Source of the DNA: Vanilla planifolia
Lineage: Eukaryota; Streptophyta; Magnoliopsida; Asparagales; Orchidaceae
Length of the DNA: 64,000 nucleotides
Direction of reading: 5' to 3'
Assembly (NCBI GenBank): GCA_023846275.1
Contig: CM043868.1
Coordinates: 19,687,755-19,751,754, forward strand
Part shown: positions 43,749-57,158 of the stretch, piece by piece
How positions within the stretch are numbered: position 1 is the first letter of the stretch
Layout of the letters: each line of letters starts with the position of its first letter
The notes under the pieces: generated by a model
Seen by the model: the letters and a program-made list of their open reading frames with translations, nothing else
Databases searched by the model: none
Told to the model about the DNA's origin: nothing
Made by a program: the position numbers and the translations under genes

Positions 43749-45502
43749 TTTTTTTGAAACTATGATAATATTATATCAAAAGTGGCATTAGCCATACAAG
43801 AAACCACATGTAGGATCCTCAAGGAGGATCAAACATGAAATCAGATAGCATGAGTTTGAGTAAGGGCTTGGGGATGGATTCCCCGGGATCTCATACGAAC
43901 TCACTGAAGCATGTAGCACGAGCCACCTAGTCAGTAGGCGCGTTCCCATCTCTGTGAATATGGGAAAATCGGACTGCCTCCAGACCCCTGGCATACTTAA
44001 GAGTCTCCGCAAAATGGCCATCCTCAGGGGGGCGAGATATCATCTCACGGACCACCTGGAGTGCCATCATTGAGTCAGTCTGAATTTCCACGGCCCGGTG
44101 AAGGGGAAGGGAACCCCTTAGCATGTTAAGGGCCTCGAGCATAGTCTGGACCTCCATCATATCAGCAGCCTGGGAGAAAACCCTCTTGCCAGCCACCAAG
44201 AGCGGCCTTCCCATGCAATCGCTGACAACCATGCCAAGACCAATAATGTAATCACCTACCGCAGCATCGCAATTTACTTTTATCCATCCTGTTGGGAGGG
44301 AAGCCAACCGTGTGTTACAAGCAAGTCCGAAGAGTTGCAGGGATTCCCGCTGGACAGGGATGAGTAGAAGTAATGCTGCCTGAATGCGGTGTTCACCTCG
44401 ATCTTGATCGTACGTAGCAACGAGCACGACATAGGCATCAGATTATTATGCCTCATCGCGTTCCTCCTTGCCCAAATGTAATACATGGTGGTGGCCAATG
44501 TGGTAGCATGCCTCGCACCATCGCCACAGCGCCCTGCCGGCGAACCCACAAACCGGAAGAGCCAGTCAATGAATTGCATCCCAGCACCCCCACCCCTGGA
44601 CCGACCCAGCGCAGTCAAAGCCCCACGAGCCTGGCAGTCAACCCATAGTTGTGCACGCGGGCAGTCCCAGAATACGTGTTGCAAGGATTCCTCTGCCACG
44701 CAGCCCAGTTGGCAATTGCTGTTCTGAAGCATACCTCTGCGGGCAAGCCACGCCGTCGTAGGGAGGAATTCACCGGCGACCCACCACAAGAACATGCGCA
44801 CCCTCGGCATTGCTTTGATCTTCCAAATGCTCCTAATCTCGTCAGCGTGACGCCGGCCGCCCCGCCTGACGGTAGCCTCAGTGCCGCAAACCATATGTGT
44901 GTAAATTCTCCTGCTATCGACCCTCGCCGTCTTGGTATGCAGTTGGAGGAGCACGTCCTGGGCAGACATCAGAGTTCTCGGAAGGTGCAGAATTCTGTCA
45001 GTAAGCTCCTTGCCCACCCAAAGCACGAATGAAGTCCACGTCCCAGTCCCCAGCAGCCGTGATACAATCAGCGACACTCGCCGGCCAATAAATGTGAATG
45101 TTGACGAAGGTCGGCCAGCAATAGAGTTGAAGGACGCCCAGCCAATTGTCCTCTTCGAAATGCACCGTCTGCCCATCGCTGATGCGCCAGACGAAGATCG
45201 ACATTGCCACAGGCATTGCCGCCGAAACCATTCTGCACACAGGTGAAGCGTTCCGGGGTGCTTTCATCAGAGGGTTAATCAGTGTGTATTTCCGTCTCAT
45301 AATTTCAACCCAAAAGCTCGCCTCGCGACTGAGAATGCGCTTGCAGTTGCTCATTTGTAGCACACATTGCCAAACGCGGAAGTACCGGAGTCCAAGCCCG
45401 CCAACGGCCTTCAGCAAGGTGATACAGTCCCATGATGGGTAATGTATCGTGTGCGTGCAGCTCGTCCAGTTCCAAAGGAACCTTCTAACTCTCATCTCCA
45501 TG
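43749..45502 (-). mobile_element. 5'-truncated LINE (L1-like), ORF2 C-terminal half, with target-site duplications
   Basis: A 1754 bp insertion read on the minus strand. It starts inside ORF2 just after the reverse-transcriptase core (MEMRVRRFLWNW). It continues through the thumb region (VGGLGLRYFRVWQ), the zinc-finger-like zf-RVT domain (WKIKAMPRVRMFLWW, then QHVFWDCPRAQLW), and an RNase H domain. That domain shows its Asp/Glu/Asp set in KVNCDAA, EVQTMLEAL and IQTDSMMALQ, and the final HIHRDGNAPTD. The stop is at 43927, followed by about 180 bp of 3' UTR and an A-run. The reading frame shifts about twice (near 45.01 kb and near 44.3 kb), so the protein is broken. Perfect 15 bp duplications flank it, and its GC content is much higher than its surroundings. 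These point to a fairly recent, dead-on-arrival insertion. Confidence 0.95.
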
Positions 45503-45517
45503 TCATTTTTGTACATT
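45503..45517. repeat. Target-site duplication, LINE 5' side
   Basis: TCATTTTTGTACATT is identical to 43734-43748. It defines the truncation point of the LINE at 45502. Confidence 0.92.
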
Positions 45518-48500
45518 AATGCTACACCAAGTGCTAGTGATAATGGAGGTCTTTGATGCCATCTCATAATACGGTATAAAACCAGTACCTATCATACCAA
45601 ACAATTTGTGTTGGTGCTCATCACGTATTATAGAATCATAGGGATAAGTTTGAAAAAATTTACTTGTTATTTTCTTTTTTTTTTTCAATAGAATATTTAA
45701 TTCTATTATTTTTATCGCATATCATATTATACAATTATATTTTATCTTTCTCATAGTATATCATAACATTAGTAAATATAAATCATGCATTATGAATATC
45801 ATGTTATGTTGAAAATAAGTCATACCTATTTAAATCATAATTAATTGAATACACCTACCTTGGTTTTTTTATGACTTTTCAATTCCTTTATCTTTTTTAT
45901 TCTCTTTCATTTTTTACAAAAAGTTTATTATTTATCTCAAAATAATTCTTGCAATTTATATCATTGGACATATATTAACATCAATAATAAATCGTATAAA
46001 GATACTAATCTTATATATATTTCTTCTATTTTTATCACTGTTCAATAATACTTTTTAGTTGTTTCAGTTTTTCACTTGTTGAAAATATAATAGTAAAATA
46101 TTTTTTAATAAAAGTTATCAATTATTGTTTTTAAATAACATTGTAATTAATCTCACCTTAATTGGAGTTTTTCTTTTTCCCAATTGAAAGAAATTTGTTT
46201 TATAAAAATAGCTTTCACAGCTTAACTCTTGTCTTTTTTAAAATAATTCTCACAGTGAGCACAACAGTTACCATTCTTTAGGAAAAAAAAGAAAGAACGA
46301 TTGAAATCAATAATAGTATTTATTTGTGTTCGGTGGCCATGTTAATCCCACTTTCTTCCTTCCAACAAGCTTGGTCCTTTACTACTAATCAAACACTAAG
46401 GGGAATTAATTGCTATTCTTGCATACCAAGAAATCAAGAGATTGAAGGTAGTGATGTGATAAGAGATTACCTTCTTTGGTGTTATCCCTTCTGGGTTTCA
46501 AATTGCAGCTACATTGCAATTCTCCTTTGATTTCCAGCAATAGAAAGCTCCATGGCCTGCTCTATTAGGTTTTCATTTGATTGCCACTAACTTCCGATTT
46601 CCCTTGCATCTACTCTTTCGATCGTTGGCTCCCTTTGTTTTCCTCCCCTAAGAAGCCTTACTGTGAAATCCTAATTTATTTTTTCCTCGATTTCTTCCCG
46701 AGGTCTCGACTGGGATGCTTCAAGAGATTTCTCAAGGGACTACCCAACACAATGCTTTATTGAAAATTAAATTTATTAATTCAAAATGAAATTAATTCTA
46801 TTTAACTTCAAAACTTTCTTAAAATTCAATTTGAACTTAAAAAATTATGTGACAATGACAAAAATTATTTGGTTAATTAGTTCTATTAGAATTTATATTC
46901 ATATCTCAATTTTAATTATGCGAAATTTATTTTACCAATTGTTAAAAATACGTACCTTAAAGTGCTTGTGGACGTTAGAATGTTACATATATAATTGTAT
47001 CTTATTATATCTCCAATTAAATACACTAAAGTTATTTATTAAAATAAAAACATGATTCAACCAATAAAAATAAATTAAAAAGTATTTCTCTAACATTACC
47101 TAATGATGGAAGGTTTGCTCCGTAGAAATATGATATAAGGATTGTTTGTTACTTTGCATCAAATTCTCTCTCTTTAATAAATTAATCTTTTGAGTTATAG
47201 TAGTTGATTGAGAGAGGTTTAGTAATGTGTCATATTGAGCTAATCATGAAGACTATATTCATGAACTTCTATAACTATCTTTGTTAGAGAATAAGACCAT
47301 GCAAGCTCCATGTGCTAAATAAGATCATCTAGTGAAGAAGTCTAGTAAGATAGTGGTCTCATCAATCTGTAGTAATTCTATAGATCTATAAATTCTTGTC
47401 TTTATATACAGGGTGATGGTTTGATTCTCCTTGAAAAGAAACATAACATTCATTGCAAAAGGGGAATTAGTTCTAAATTTCATAATAAATAATGAATGAA
47501 ATGTATATGTGCTTCTACACAATTATAACTAGGATTTACATAATATTAGGTTTATGTTGGTTTTAAAGATAATTGTAGACTTTATAGGATAAATATCATA
47601 TTTAGAAGTTGCCAAGTAAATAGCAAACTCTAAAATGATAAGCTTAGGATGTCTAAGCTTAGCATGAAACATTGTATCATACGAATCTTTGTCAAATATA
47701 GTATTATTAATGGCTTAGTATGTCATGTATGGAATAGTAATCATAATACTCATAGGTGCCTTGGAATACTTAAGTTTTGTATTAGAAATATCTAAGTTGG
47801 ATAATAAATTATTGTCATTTCTAAATTCGTACTTTAGATATTTTTATAGGAGATAATGATGTTTCTTTAAGATTGGTCTTCTGATGGATTAAGACCTATT
47901 ATAGTAGTCATTATTGGATCAATATGGCAGGCACAATGCGAATAATGGCAGATTATAATTTAGACCCATAAAACTTGTATCATGTTGAGGTTTTATAGGA
48001 ACTAGTGAGAAATTTGTGTTCTTTTAGATGTCTTAACTTGCATATCTTTTTGAATTGAAGAGGATAAAGGAATTGCTCACATGTGGCTCTTGGATAGGCT
48101 TGGGTATTCTAATAACCTTGAGGTTGGCCTTTCTTGGAGTTGAATATAGGTATAAAATAACGGGTTGCTCATAACAACATAGAATTTCAGTGTTGTTACC
48201 ATAAGCATAAATATATTTACTATTTTTGAAGTTCATGTTTGACCAAACATACTAAACCTGCATTTGAATGAAATTTCACCAAGTCTAACAATAGTTTCCA
48301 AAGGTAATAAGTAAATAAGACATCCTTGTAGGACTCTTAGACAACTCTCTTAGCAATATACCATTTTTAAGGCTTTAGTTAGCTCTCAAATAGAAGATTT
48401 GAAGAGTTAGTGTATTTTTTTAAAATAAGAGTTATCATGCAATAGGCATAAACTAGTGGTGTTCATAGTGATGCATACAAATGCATAATGAATTTTTAAA

Positions 48501-50079
48501 CTTGAGTAAATATAGTGTTATAAATGTGACAATCAATAAACTAAAGATGACGCTTTAGAATTGTTTGACGATCATGTTAAAATAAATAGCTTAAAATATT
48601 GCGATCTATGTTATAATTAGTTAAGGATTGAATAGACTTAGGGTACATAAAATTATTAGTGAGATATTGTTTTCTATAGAATGAGAAAATACTAATAGGT
48701 ACCATGATCGATTATATAATATGGAACTTAAGCAAGCATTAATTTATTGAATAATTAGAGGAACAATCTAACTTTAAAATAGAAGTTTACCTTTCAAATT
48801 TTGCAACGAATGGACATCCAATGGCGATGATGGATCAGCATGGTAAATTACTAAGAATCAATGACGTCGAAGGCAGATAACCAATACAATGTCAGTGATG
48901 CTAATTACTGCAACTGATGAGGATGGCGAGATGATGGTTGTAGTACAACTGGACTTTTTGGTGACCAAAGGGGATGAGGTGATTGATGTACTAAGAACAA
49001 AAAGGAAGTGCAAACTACAAAATGCATATTGGATTGTTAATGCAGCAAAGTTGTTTGACTGTCAAAAGTCAGCATTTGGTTTCTGCAACAAGGTGGATGT
49101 TGAGCGGTTGTTAGGGTTTGCAGGTGCTGTTGTAGGAAGATGAAAATGGGAAGTAAGGTGCTGTTGTAGGATTCATGGTGGCAAGGCCATGCTGGAATTG
49201 ACAGCAAGACATGTCGGAAGCGAGTAAGAGATAGCTAGAGAAGTGGGAGATGGACCTTTGTGTCAAGGATGAAGGCTAGCATGTGGGTTAAGGCATGGGA
49301 TTGAGAGAGTTCGCTTGAATACCAATGTGTGTTCTCTTGGTGATTGGATGGAAAGTTGGCATTAGACTGTGGGCTGTTTGTTGTGATGGGTGTTCTAGAG
49401 GGTTAAATTGATTACAATGTTCAGTGGGTTTTGGGATGGTTGTGAGACGGCCCTTCGTCAATAAAGGATAGTGGTGAATGACTGGACGAGAGGGAGACAT
49501 GATGAGCTTGTTGGGTGTCGAGGCGATCATGGGAGGTTGGTGCCTGTGATTGTTAGGTGATTGTTGGAAGAATAGAGTTAGGTTTTATAGACAAGGGATG
49601 GAGGTAGGTGATGTTGTACAGGGTTGGAAAGATAGGTATAGTTTTTGTATGGGAATGATGTAAGTGATGGTGTGGAGGGAAGATATTTGGAGAGGTTGAT
49701 GTAGCAAGCATTGAGTATGTGTTTGCCAAGTGGGACTGAAGTTAGTAGAAGAAGAATAAGGAACATTTTTGGCCATAATGCAAAAGAATTTTTAGGAAAG
49801 ACAAAAATTGAAATGAATGGATTTGGTAGTGGAAATAGTTATTTTTATAGGTAATGCATTGTTTGTTGTATAACTTGGGAGACTAGGAAATGCAAAAACA
49901 GAAAAATACAAAAGAGACTTGGAGGATAGTGGAGGAGTGGAGAGAGAATTTTATGACAAAAGAACCAACAGGAACATGGAGGGGATTTTGTGTTAAATCA
50001 AACAATCGAATCAATGATGATAGGTGGAGATTTGTGGTTATTCATGAAAAACGAAGTAGATTGCTATAATATGATGCAA
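45518..50079. other. Intergenic DNA, no gene recognised
   Basis: Mostly AT-rich and non-coding. A GC-moderate stretch at 48.8-49.8 kb holds an 84-codon frame on + (48889-49143, starting MSVMLITATDEDGEM) and short frames on -. No family is recognised and no splice-linked neighbours were found, so it is not called a gene. The stretch at 46.3-46.8 kb is somewhat less AT-rich but likewise unassigned. Confidence 0.5.
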
Positions 50080-51550
50080 GGGTGGCTGGCTTAATTGCAT
50101 CAAGGTTCATGAGCACCAGAACTTTGAGAAGACAAAATGGAAGCATGTGACGCAACAAGTCTCACCTCATTTGATCAGATGCCCATACCATACCTTTTAA
50201 TATTGAATGTGGAAAATCACAAATTGTGCATAACCTCTTGTGCCTTCAGATCTTTGTCGGCAATGTTACGGCGTGGCATAAAGGTCTCATGTTTTTGGGC
50301 TATAGTGAGTCAAAGATGTTCTTAATTCTACTAAGAAACACCTTGGTAACAACTTTTTATGAATAATGAATTGTACACAAATTGATAAGATGTAGCTCCT
50401 GTGGTTTGGGGATGCTCTCACCTCTGGGATGAGGAAAACCGTATTTTTACACTTGCGGGACATAAAACATTTCTCAAAAAACAGTGCAAGATAGATTTTG
50501 AGAAGTCACTGTCAATTGCTTAAAGGGCATGGAGGGAGAATGCACACCTATTTATTACAATGGGCAGGCTTCTCTTTGAGGGGCAGCTCAAAGCATTCAA
50601 AAGAATATCATGCACAGCTTCAAAGAAAGCCAAATGTCTTTGAACTTAAGCCAACTGCTTTTACGTTTGAATTTTTTCTCATCCTACTAAAGAAAAAGCT
50701 TACAATGATCGCAACCAATGCACTTGAGGTGAGATAGTTGAGATCCTGGAAATTACATTGTGGCTGTAGAGTTTATTACTATTCATCTAATCGAACTCCC
50801 AGATTGCCCCTTGCCTATTATTATACAAGAGGTCATGGAGATACAAACTCAACAAATTCCTGATCAACGTTCATGGGACTAAATGGCTTACCACACATTT
50901 TCTTATCTTTGCTCAGGATATAGTTGAAATCTTTGCGGTCTAGCACATGTGTAAAGTCCACCAAAACATCATAGAAATTGTCCCTCTGATAGTATAATCC
51001 TTATCCGCATAAATTGCACATAACTGGCAGTAGGGTTGATCCTTGTGCGTCACCACCGCTGCTATTGCTAATTTCTTGTAGGAGCAAAAGATTTGCAGTC
51101 GTTTGAGATAGCACACCCAAAGCATTATCAAATTGCCAGACTTACCCTTGGTTCTACATTAATGCATCATGGGCATTTGACCAAATTGACCATTTCTTGA
51201 CAAGAAAATGACTGAACTCTATTTTCATGATGACGAACGGTGAGTGCTTTCTAACCATACAGTTCAAGAATGATTTGAAGACCTTTTGATTCCTTGGTAA
51301 CATCAGTGCTGGACATTCTTGTGCCTGCTTACTGTTCAGGTTGAACTGAACTGGTCACCCTTAGCTGTTCATGCTAAAGGACATTTAAGGATACACTGCT
51401 TAGTTTTAGCTCGGCATTGCTCATGTTCACAGCTCATTTCTTGTAGCCTCTTTGTTTTCCTTGGTTCTAACTCCACCCTTGCAGCCCGCCAAGTTGCCCT
51501 TGCTTTAGCCCTAAACCCCTTCCCGGAGAATGGAATGATTCACTAATTGC
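50080..51550 (-). mobile_element. LINE (L1-like) remnant, endonuclease to start of reverse transcriptase
   Basis: On the minus strand, traces of an L1-type ORF2 can be read. An endonuclease segment around 50.85-51.1 kb includes DFNYILSKDKKMCGKPFSP, which fits the GDFN-IL...GRPF motif of plant LINE endonucleases. The linker follows, with TFGF and RIKNIFDSL. The beginning of the reverse transcriptase comes next near 50.25 kb (RRNIADKDLKAQEVMH, the counterpart of the GR-I-DNILLAQE-H motif). Many frameshifts and stops occur, and the rest of the reverse transcriptase and the RNase H were not found below about 50.1 kb. Ends are approximate; no target-site duplication was identified. Confidence 0.6.
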
Positions 51551-52973
51551 AACAAGTTATTCATCGACTGCAATCAAAGTTTAACTTGGGCAATGCCTTG
51601 GATGGCCTTGAATGCCTGGTGACAAAGCAAAAAAGGAGAGTGATATTGGAGGAAGAGGGGAATCAGGGAAATTGAGCGGAAAGGGGAATGAAAGTTTGAC
51701 GCATGTCAAGGCTGCAAATGGGATTTGGGCAGGTATTCAAAGCAGTTAGACGCTATAACAAAAATCAAACCATATATAAAATTGATCCATAATAGCTATA
51801 ATAATATCAAATTAGTTTGGTAATTCGATTTAAGCTGAGTTTTTCAGCGCCTGTTAGCTGCCCAGCACTTAAAAGGTTTTTTAACTCGCTGTAATTCTGT
51901 ATTCACTGTTAGTTAATGCTGTAGATATTATTCTAAATGCTAGCTGTTTTCATAGTATCACCTCTTGAGAAGAATCTTCAAATATTGTAGTTAATAAAAA
52001 GGCAGTAAACCTTTCTTTTCTTACCATATAGCATTTAGATGCCTTATCCTACATCACTTTTTTCTGGCTTTTGTTGCATTCTCAAGCTGAGCAGTAACGA
52101 CATTAACTGACCTCTATTTTGGGTAGGAATGTTTATGTACTGTAGATTGAGAGCTGATGTCCCCACGGCATCTTGGGTTTTGATTGCAAGCATCCTTTTG
52201 TGGCGCTTATCACATCATATGACTACTACACCAAAGTAAGCGTCCCGTACAAATAGCTACTTAAACTGTTGTGTGATAACTGTACTTGTAATTATCTACT
52301 CGTGTATTGTATGCATTAATGTTGAACCAATTTATGGAGAAGATGAGATGCGAATGCTCGTATATTAGTCGTTGAGCTTATATAATCTTGTATTTTACTT
52401 AAATAAAGTATTTAGGAACATCCTGATTGCTTCATTTAGTCCCTTCTGTTCATTTGGCTATGCAGGCCTGTGTCAATGTACGTACAACGTTAAAGGTGTG
52501 TTTGTTACTAACAGAAAGCCGAGTAAGAAAAAAATTGAAATTAATATTATTGCTTGATTCATTATTGGATAAATCGTTCATAAATGATTTTCTTTTCTTT
52601 ACAAAATATTTATATGAATTTATAATCTTTTAGATTTTCTATGCATTGGTTGGGCTCTTTAAAATAATTTTGTTTCATCACTTTTTTGCATACTGTTTAG
52701 AGTAACTTTTTAACAAAATTGCTTTTTGAATTGTAATTGGATATCTATTTATGTGTTAATGCTTTAGATTGCAATGTTTTAGTTTTAAACATAAAAAATA
52801 ATAATGAATAAAAAATGTGATTTGTATCTTCAAAACAATGTTGTAATATATAATATTAATTACTTTATTAAACATTTATTGATAACATGTTGATCAAATT
52901 TGTAATTTTTAAATAACATTTCATGCAGCTTTTTTTAAAAAATATCCAAACTGCATCATTAATCTCTAATCTC

Positions 52974-53728
52974 TTAAACACCATGTAGAAACGTTAGCTT
53001 AATTAGAAAGAACAAAAGCTTACAAATGCACAGTCTAATTCCTTTTCTTTTAAACTTCACACATTTTCGTTTATAAATGTCACTAACTTTACATGCATTC
53101 AAGTGTACAAAAAACTTTTGTGAAAATTGCAGTGGAAGAGATGCAACCTTACTAGCTACCTCCCTCTCATATGCATGATGTTGATGTCCCTCAAGCCGAT
53201 TCACATTCTTTGCATATATGCCTTTGTTGCTTTTGAGGAAGGCATACATTCATGAGAATTCCTAACAAATCTATCATGGAGAACTTCATAGCACATGTTG
53301 GTTAGGATCAAATTATTTAAAATCACTGTATTAATTTTTAGTATTTTTTTTTACATCATTTTGCATTTTTTTAGATCACTTATAATGTTATAGAGAAGAT
53401 TTTTTTTTTATTTTAACAAATAGTATTAGAGTTTTTTTTTCATAGATCTTAAGACCTTAAGATCACTAGGGTAGCAAACAAGATATATAGATTTGAGTGG
53501 AATTGTAGCAATGAGGTGGACAACAATAATGTAACAACGATTTTCATCATAAAAACATTTTTGGTAAAGTTGCACTTGGAATGTGGACCAAGAGAATGAT
53601 GGTACCTTGATATCAAATTTAATTTCATCATGAACTTTACAAAGAAAACGTAAATCGAATGGTCTATGAATATAATCAATGATAAAATGATCATATTTGG
53701 GAAATGTTTCAAAACTATGATGATGCAC
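52974..53728 (-). other. Two unrecognised minus-strand open frames
   Basis: Frames of 91 codons (52974-53249) and about 100 codons (53426-53728) lie in series on the minus strand. Their amino-acid mix looks more protein-like than that of most chance frames here, for example DYIHRPFDLRFLCKVHDEI and NRLEGHQHHAYEREV. No family is recognised and no splice sites clearly join them. They may be remnants of an unknown gene or transposon, or chance. Confidence 0.2.
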
Positions 53729-54147
53729 TTTTCTGATAAAAAGAATAGTTATGAAAAAATTTTGTTGTTGAAATTGAAGAAATTTTTAATAATCTTCGAG
53801 GTGATACAGATTAACTCAAATAATTTGTTTATCAGCTTAATTGAATATGTCACTTCATTAATAGTAGAAAAAAAGGATAGTATTCAATCATAACCACAAA
53901 TAAAAAAAGGTGCCAAAAGAATCAACCCTTAAAAACCTCTCAAGGTTTTTAACAAATAACTTTACTCCCCAAATTTGTTGTTGATAAAAATGTGTAGTGT
54001 ACATTGAGAAAAATTAAGAAAACGATATACATAAAACTCAATTACTACATTCCATGCAAATTTGACTTTCCTTTTAATAATTCCCATTACTCAAAAGTTC
54101 AAGAAGTACTCTCTCACATGCATAATACTTATAAATGGATTTAATTT

Positions 54148-54150
<3 letters not shown>

Positions 54151-54185
<35 letters not shown>
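54151..54185. repeat. (TA)n microsatellite
   Basis: About seventeen alternating TA units followed by TTATATAAAG in intergenic DNA. Confidence 0.95.
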
Positions 54186-54192
<7 letters not shown>

Positions 54193-54598
54193 AAGTATCT
54201 CATTTCTTTTTGTCGATGTGAAATTGATTTGTTATAAATTCTTCTTACAATTCAATATTTTGGCTCATGTTCTTTAAGAAAAACTAAAGAATGTGATTAA
54301 GGACTTATCATCAAGGATGGAAAAATAAAATGAAATAGCTAACATATGTAAGACTTTATCCTAGGTTTTTTAAATTTTTTTGACTAGAAAATATTGGTTT
54401 ATTAGTCTTGTTCTCCATGTCTTCTAGCATGCTTGGTACGAGTATAATTAACAATTCCTTAAACATAAAGATATAGTTATTCATGTTCTTATTTTAAGTA
54501 ACATCATTATCATATAATTATTATTAATATATTTTAGGCTAAGAATGGCCCTTCAATCTTGGCATGACACCTAGCATAAGAGATGAATGTGGCATAAT

Positions 54599-54835
54599 TG
54601 TAACACCTGACGAGGACGAGAAGTGAACATGCATAGGTGAAAGCCTTGTAAAGGTGTAGAGATAAATAAGGTTTAGATCATTATAAGAAGACATATTCTA
54701 AGTTTTATAAATAAAATTATAAGCTTTGAAATAGTGATGATCTTTTGGGAGAAACATATGCTTGGGTTCCTTAAGAATTCTATGATTAAGCATATTAGAA
54801 TTAAAATTGTTTTGGGATTATTAACTAAATCTCCA
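54599..54835 (+). mobile_element. Cassandra-type LTR fragment
   Basis: Starts with TGTAACACCTGACGAGG, the typical Cassandra LTR start. It carries the same ordered blocks as the 6.5-7.5 kb array: AAATAAGGTTTAGATCATTA, GTGATGATCTTTTGGGAGAAAC and a 5S-like part ATTCTATGATTAAGCATATTAG. It fades out before the LTR end. Old fossil. Confidence 0.65.
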
Positions 54836-56806
54836 TCTGTCGGTGTTATAAATGCATGTCTTATGATGTAAATGCTAAAGAGATTATAAATATATTAGTA
54901 GATAAATCTAGTAAAGTAATCATTAAAAAATATCATAAAATAATGCTCGTATCAAATAATATCTAATAAAACAATAACCAAAAGTAAGAGAATGAATCAT
55001 GAGTAAACAAACAATACTAAGTATAATATAATATTGTTCATAAACTAAACCAAATTTTTAATTTTTCATATATTATTTTTCATAAGGCTTGAATTATCTT
55101 TGAACCATTATTTTCTAAATCTAAATAATTAATATCATATGATCTTGATTAGTATCCAACCAAATAAGAATTGTATCATAACTCTAGATATATTGTGCAA
55201 GAAATGTTGGAGACTTATACTTATAAATATAAGGTATCCTCATCCTAAGGAAAATCCTCATCATATATCATATACGAGCAATCCTTGCTTGATATCACAC
55301 GAGATCAAGTCACTTGTAAGAGCCTCCTCATACTAAGGGTAATCCTTATTGTATTAATATGGAGACAATATCTAATAAAACCAATTACCTTATTGGCATA
55401 GATTTCATATTCCAATTACTATACCATGAAATACGTCAATATTATAATTAATATACATTTTTATTCTTTTTTCTTTACCTTTTTATATTGGTGTGTAACA
55501 AATATTATTATTATACAAAATAAAATGATAACATGTGAATATAAATCATGTCATATCGGTTAAAAACTATAATAATTATCAACATAATTTGATAGAATGT
55601 AATACAAAAAATATATATGAATACAATGTAATAACCATTACCAACATAATTAAATAAAAAAATCAAAGTAAATCATAGATATAATATGCTATTATACTAC
55701 ATGACAGATTATTAGATTTATCAACTTGAATTTGAGATAAAAAATTATTATCTAATCTCACTGATATCTTAATTTTTTATAATTTCATAAATACACATAA
55801 ATAATGAAATATTTATTTCATTTGAATATATAATTGATACGTATTATTACTCATTAAACTGCCAAATTTATTTCTCTTATTATTTTTATACTATCTCACT
55901 AGTATACTATCCTTTTTAATTATGAAAACTTACTTTAAATCAATTCTATTTTCACTTCAATCAAATCCAAACATATTTTAATCCTTAAAACATATTTTAA
56001 TAATATATAATAGTTAAAATATTTCTTATTCTAATATAAAAATTATAGAATTTGAGAAAAGGATCAACTTCTAATTACCTCTTTATTTGACTTGTTTTTC
56101 TTTAGATTTTTATTACTACAACACCTCTTTTATGCCTTCCACCATTATTTTTGCATACCCTCTTTAATTTATTGTCATTGATCATTTCTTTTACTTTCAC
56201 AAATTGTTATCTCTTTTCTATTTTTTCTCTCTTCATCTTCTCTTCTCTTTTTTATTTTCTTATAACTACCTTTTTTATAGCCCATCCTTATCTCTTCACT
56301 CCTAGTCAACTTCCCTTTTAAACTTATCCACAAGAGGTGGTTGCATTATAATAATTACCAAAATACCTTCAAACAATTGCTAAAAATATATTTATTTCTA
56401 TTTTTTTCTTTAAAAGTTCATAACTAATTTATTAGATTTTTAAAAATTACAAATTTATAACCATTAAATTTATCTCAATAAGTATTTTTTTTAATAATAT
56501 GCTCCAATAAATTTTTGACTTCATTAAACAATGAGATACACTTTTTAGAATAGATTTAAAATAATAATATTTTAATTAATAATTTGAGCATTTTTGAAAA
56601 CTAACTTTATTATATTAAAACATATTATACACAATTATAATCCTACTAATTTATTTTAATAATTTATAACACATTATACATAACAAAATATTATGATATT
56701 GTAAATATCTTACCATGAAAACGATGATGTTACAATATTGTATCAAAATGATATATTATCTAATATAATGTAGTTCAAGAATAGATCAAGTAGAAGTTGG
56801 TCAGAT

Positions 56807-57158
56807 TGTAATGCCTAACAAAGTTGGAGAGCTAATATGCACTAATAACAGTTTGATGAATTGCACTAAAACAAGTGCAACTCTCTTATAATTATGGATA
56901 TATAGATAAATAAGTTTTATATTGACTACAATAAGATGGATCTTAAACTTTTTAAGTAAAATAATAAATCTTGAAATGATAAAATATCATTTAAGAAAAA
57001 TCTAGGCTTAAATCTCATAATAATTCTATAATTAAATATATTATAATCAAAATTTTTTTAAGATAGGTGGCTAAGAGAGAAGAAACCTATTGGATAAAAA
57101 CAGAACCCAATTTGATCAAAACAATATCTCACCAATAAACCTAAAAAATTTAAATAAT
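56807..57158 (+). mobile_element. Cassandra-type LTR, probably solo, decayed
   Basis: Begins TGTAATGCCTAACAAAG and follows the order of the family: ATAAATAAGTTTTATATTGA, a 5S-like part AATTCTATAATTAAATATAT, GGTGGCTAAGAGAGA, then AACCCAATTTGATCAAAACA and TATCTCACCAATAAACC near the end. It is strongly diverged from the other copies, and no partner LTR or primer site follows, so it is best read as an old solo LTR. Confidence 0.6.

Noticed and set aside
44448-45442. Plus-strand open frames within 44.4-45.4 kb
   Set aside because: They are antisense shadows of the minus-strand LINE ORF2, which carries clear zf-RVT and RNase H motifs.
48889-49143. 84-codon frame starting MSVMLITATDEDGEM
   Set aside because: It is a single short frame with no homologue recognised, no splice-linked exon and no promoter or polyadenylation context.
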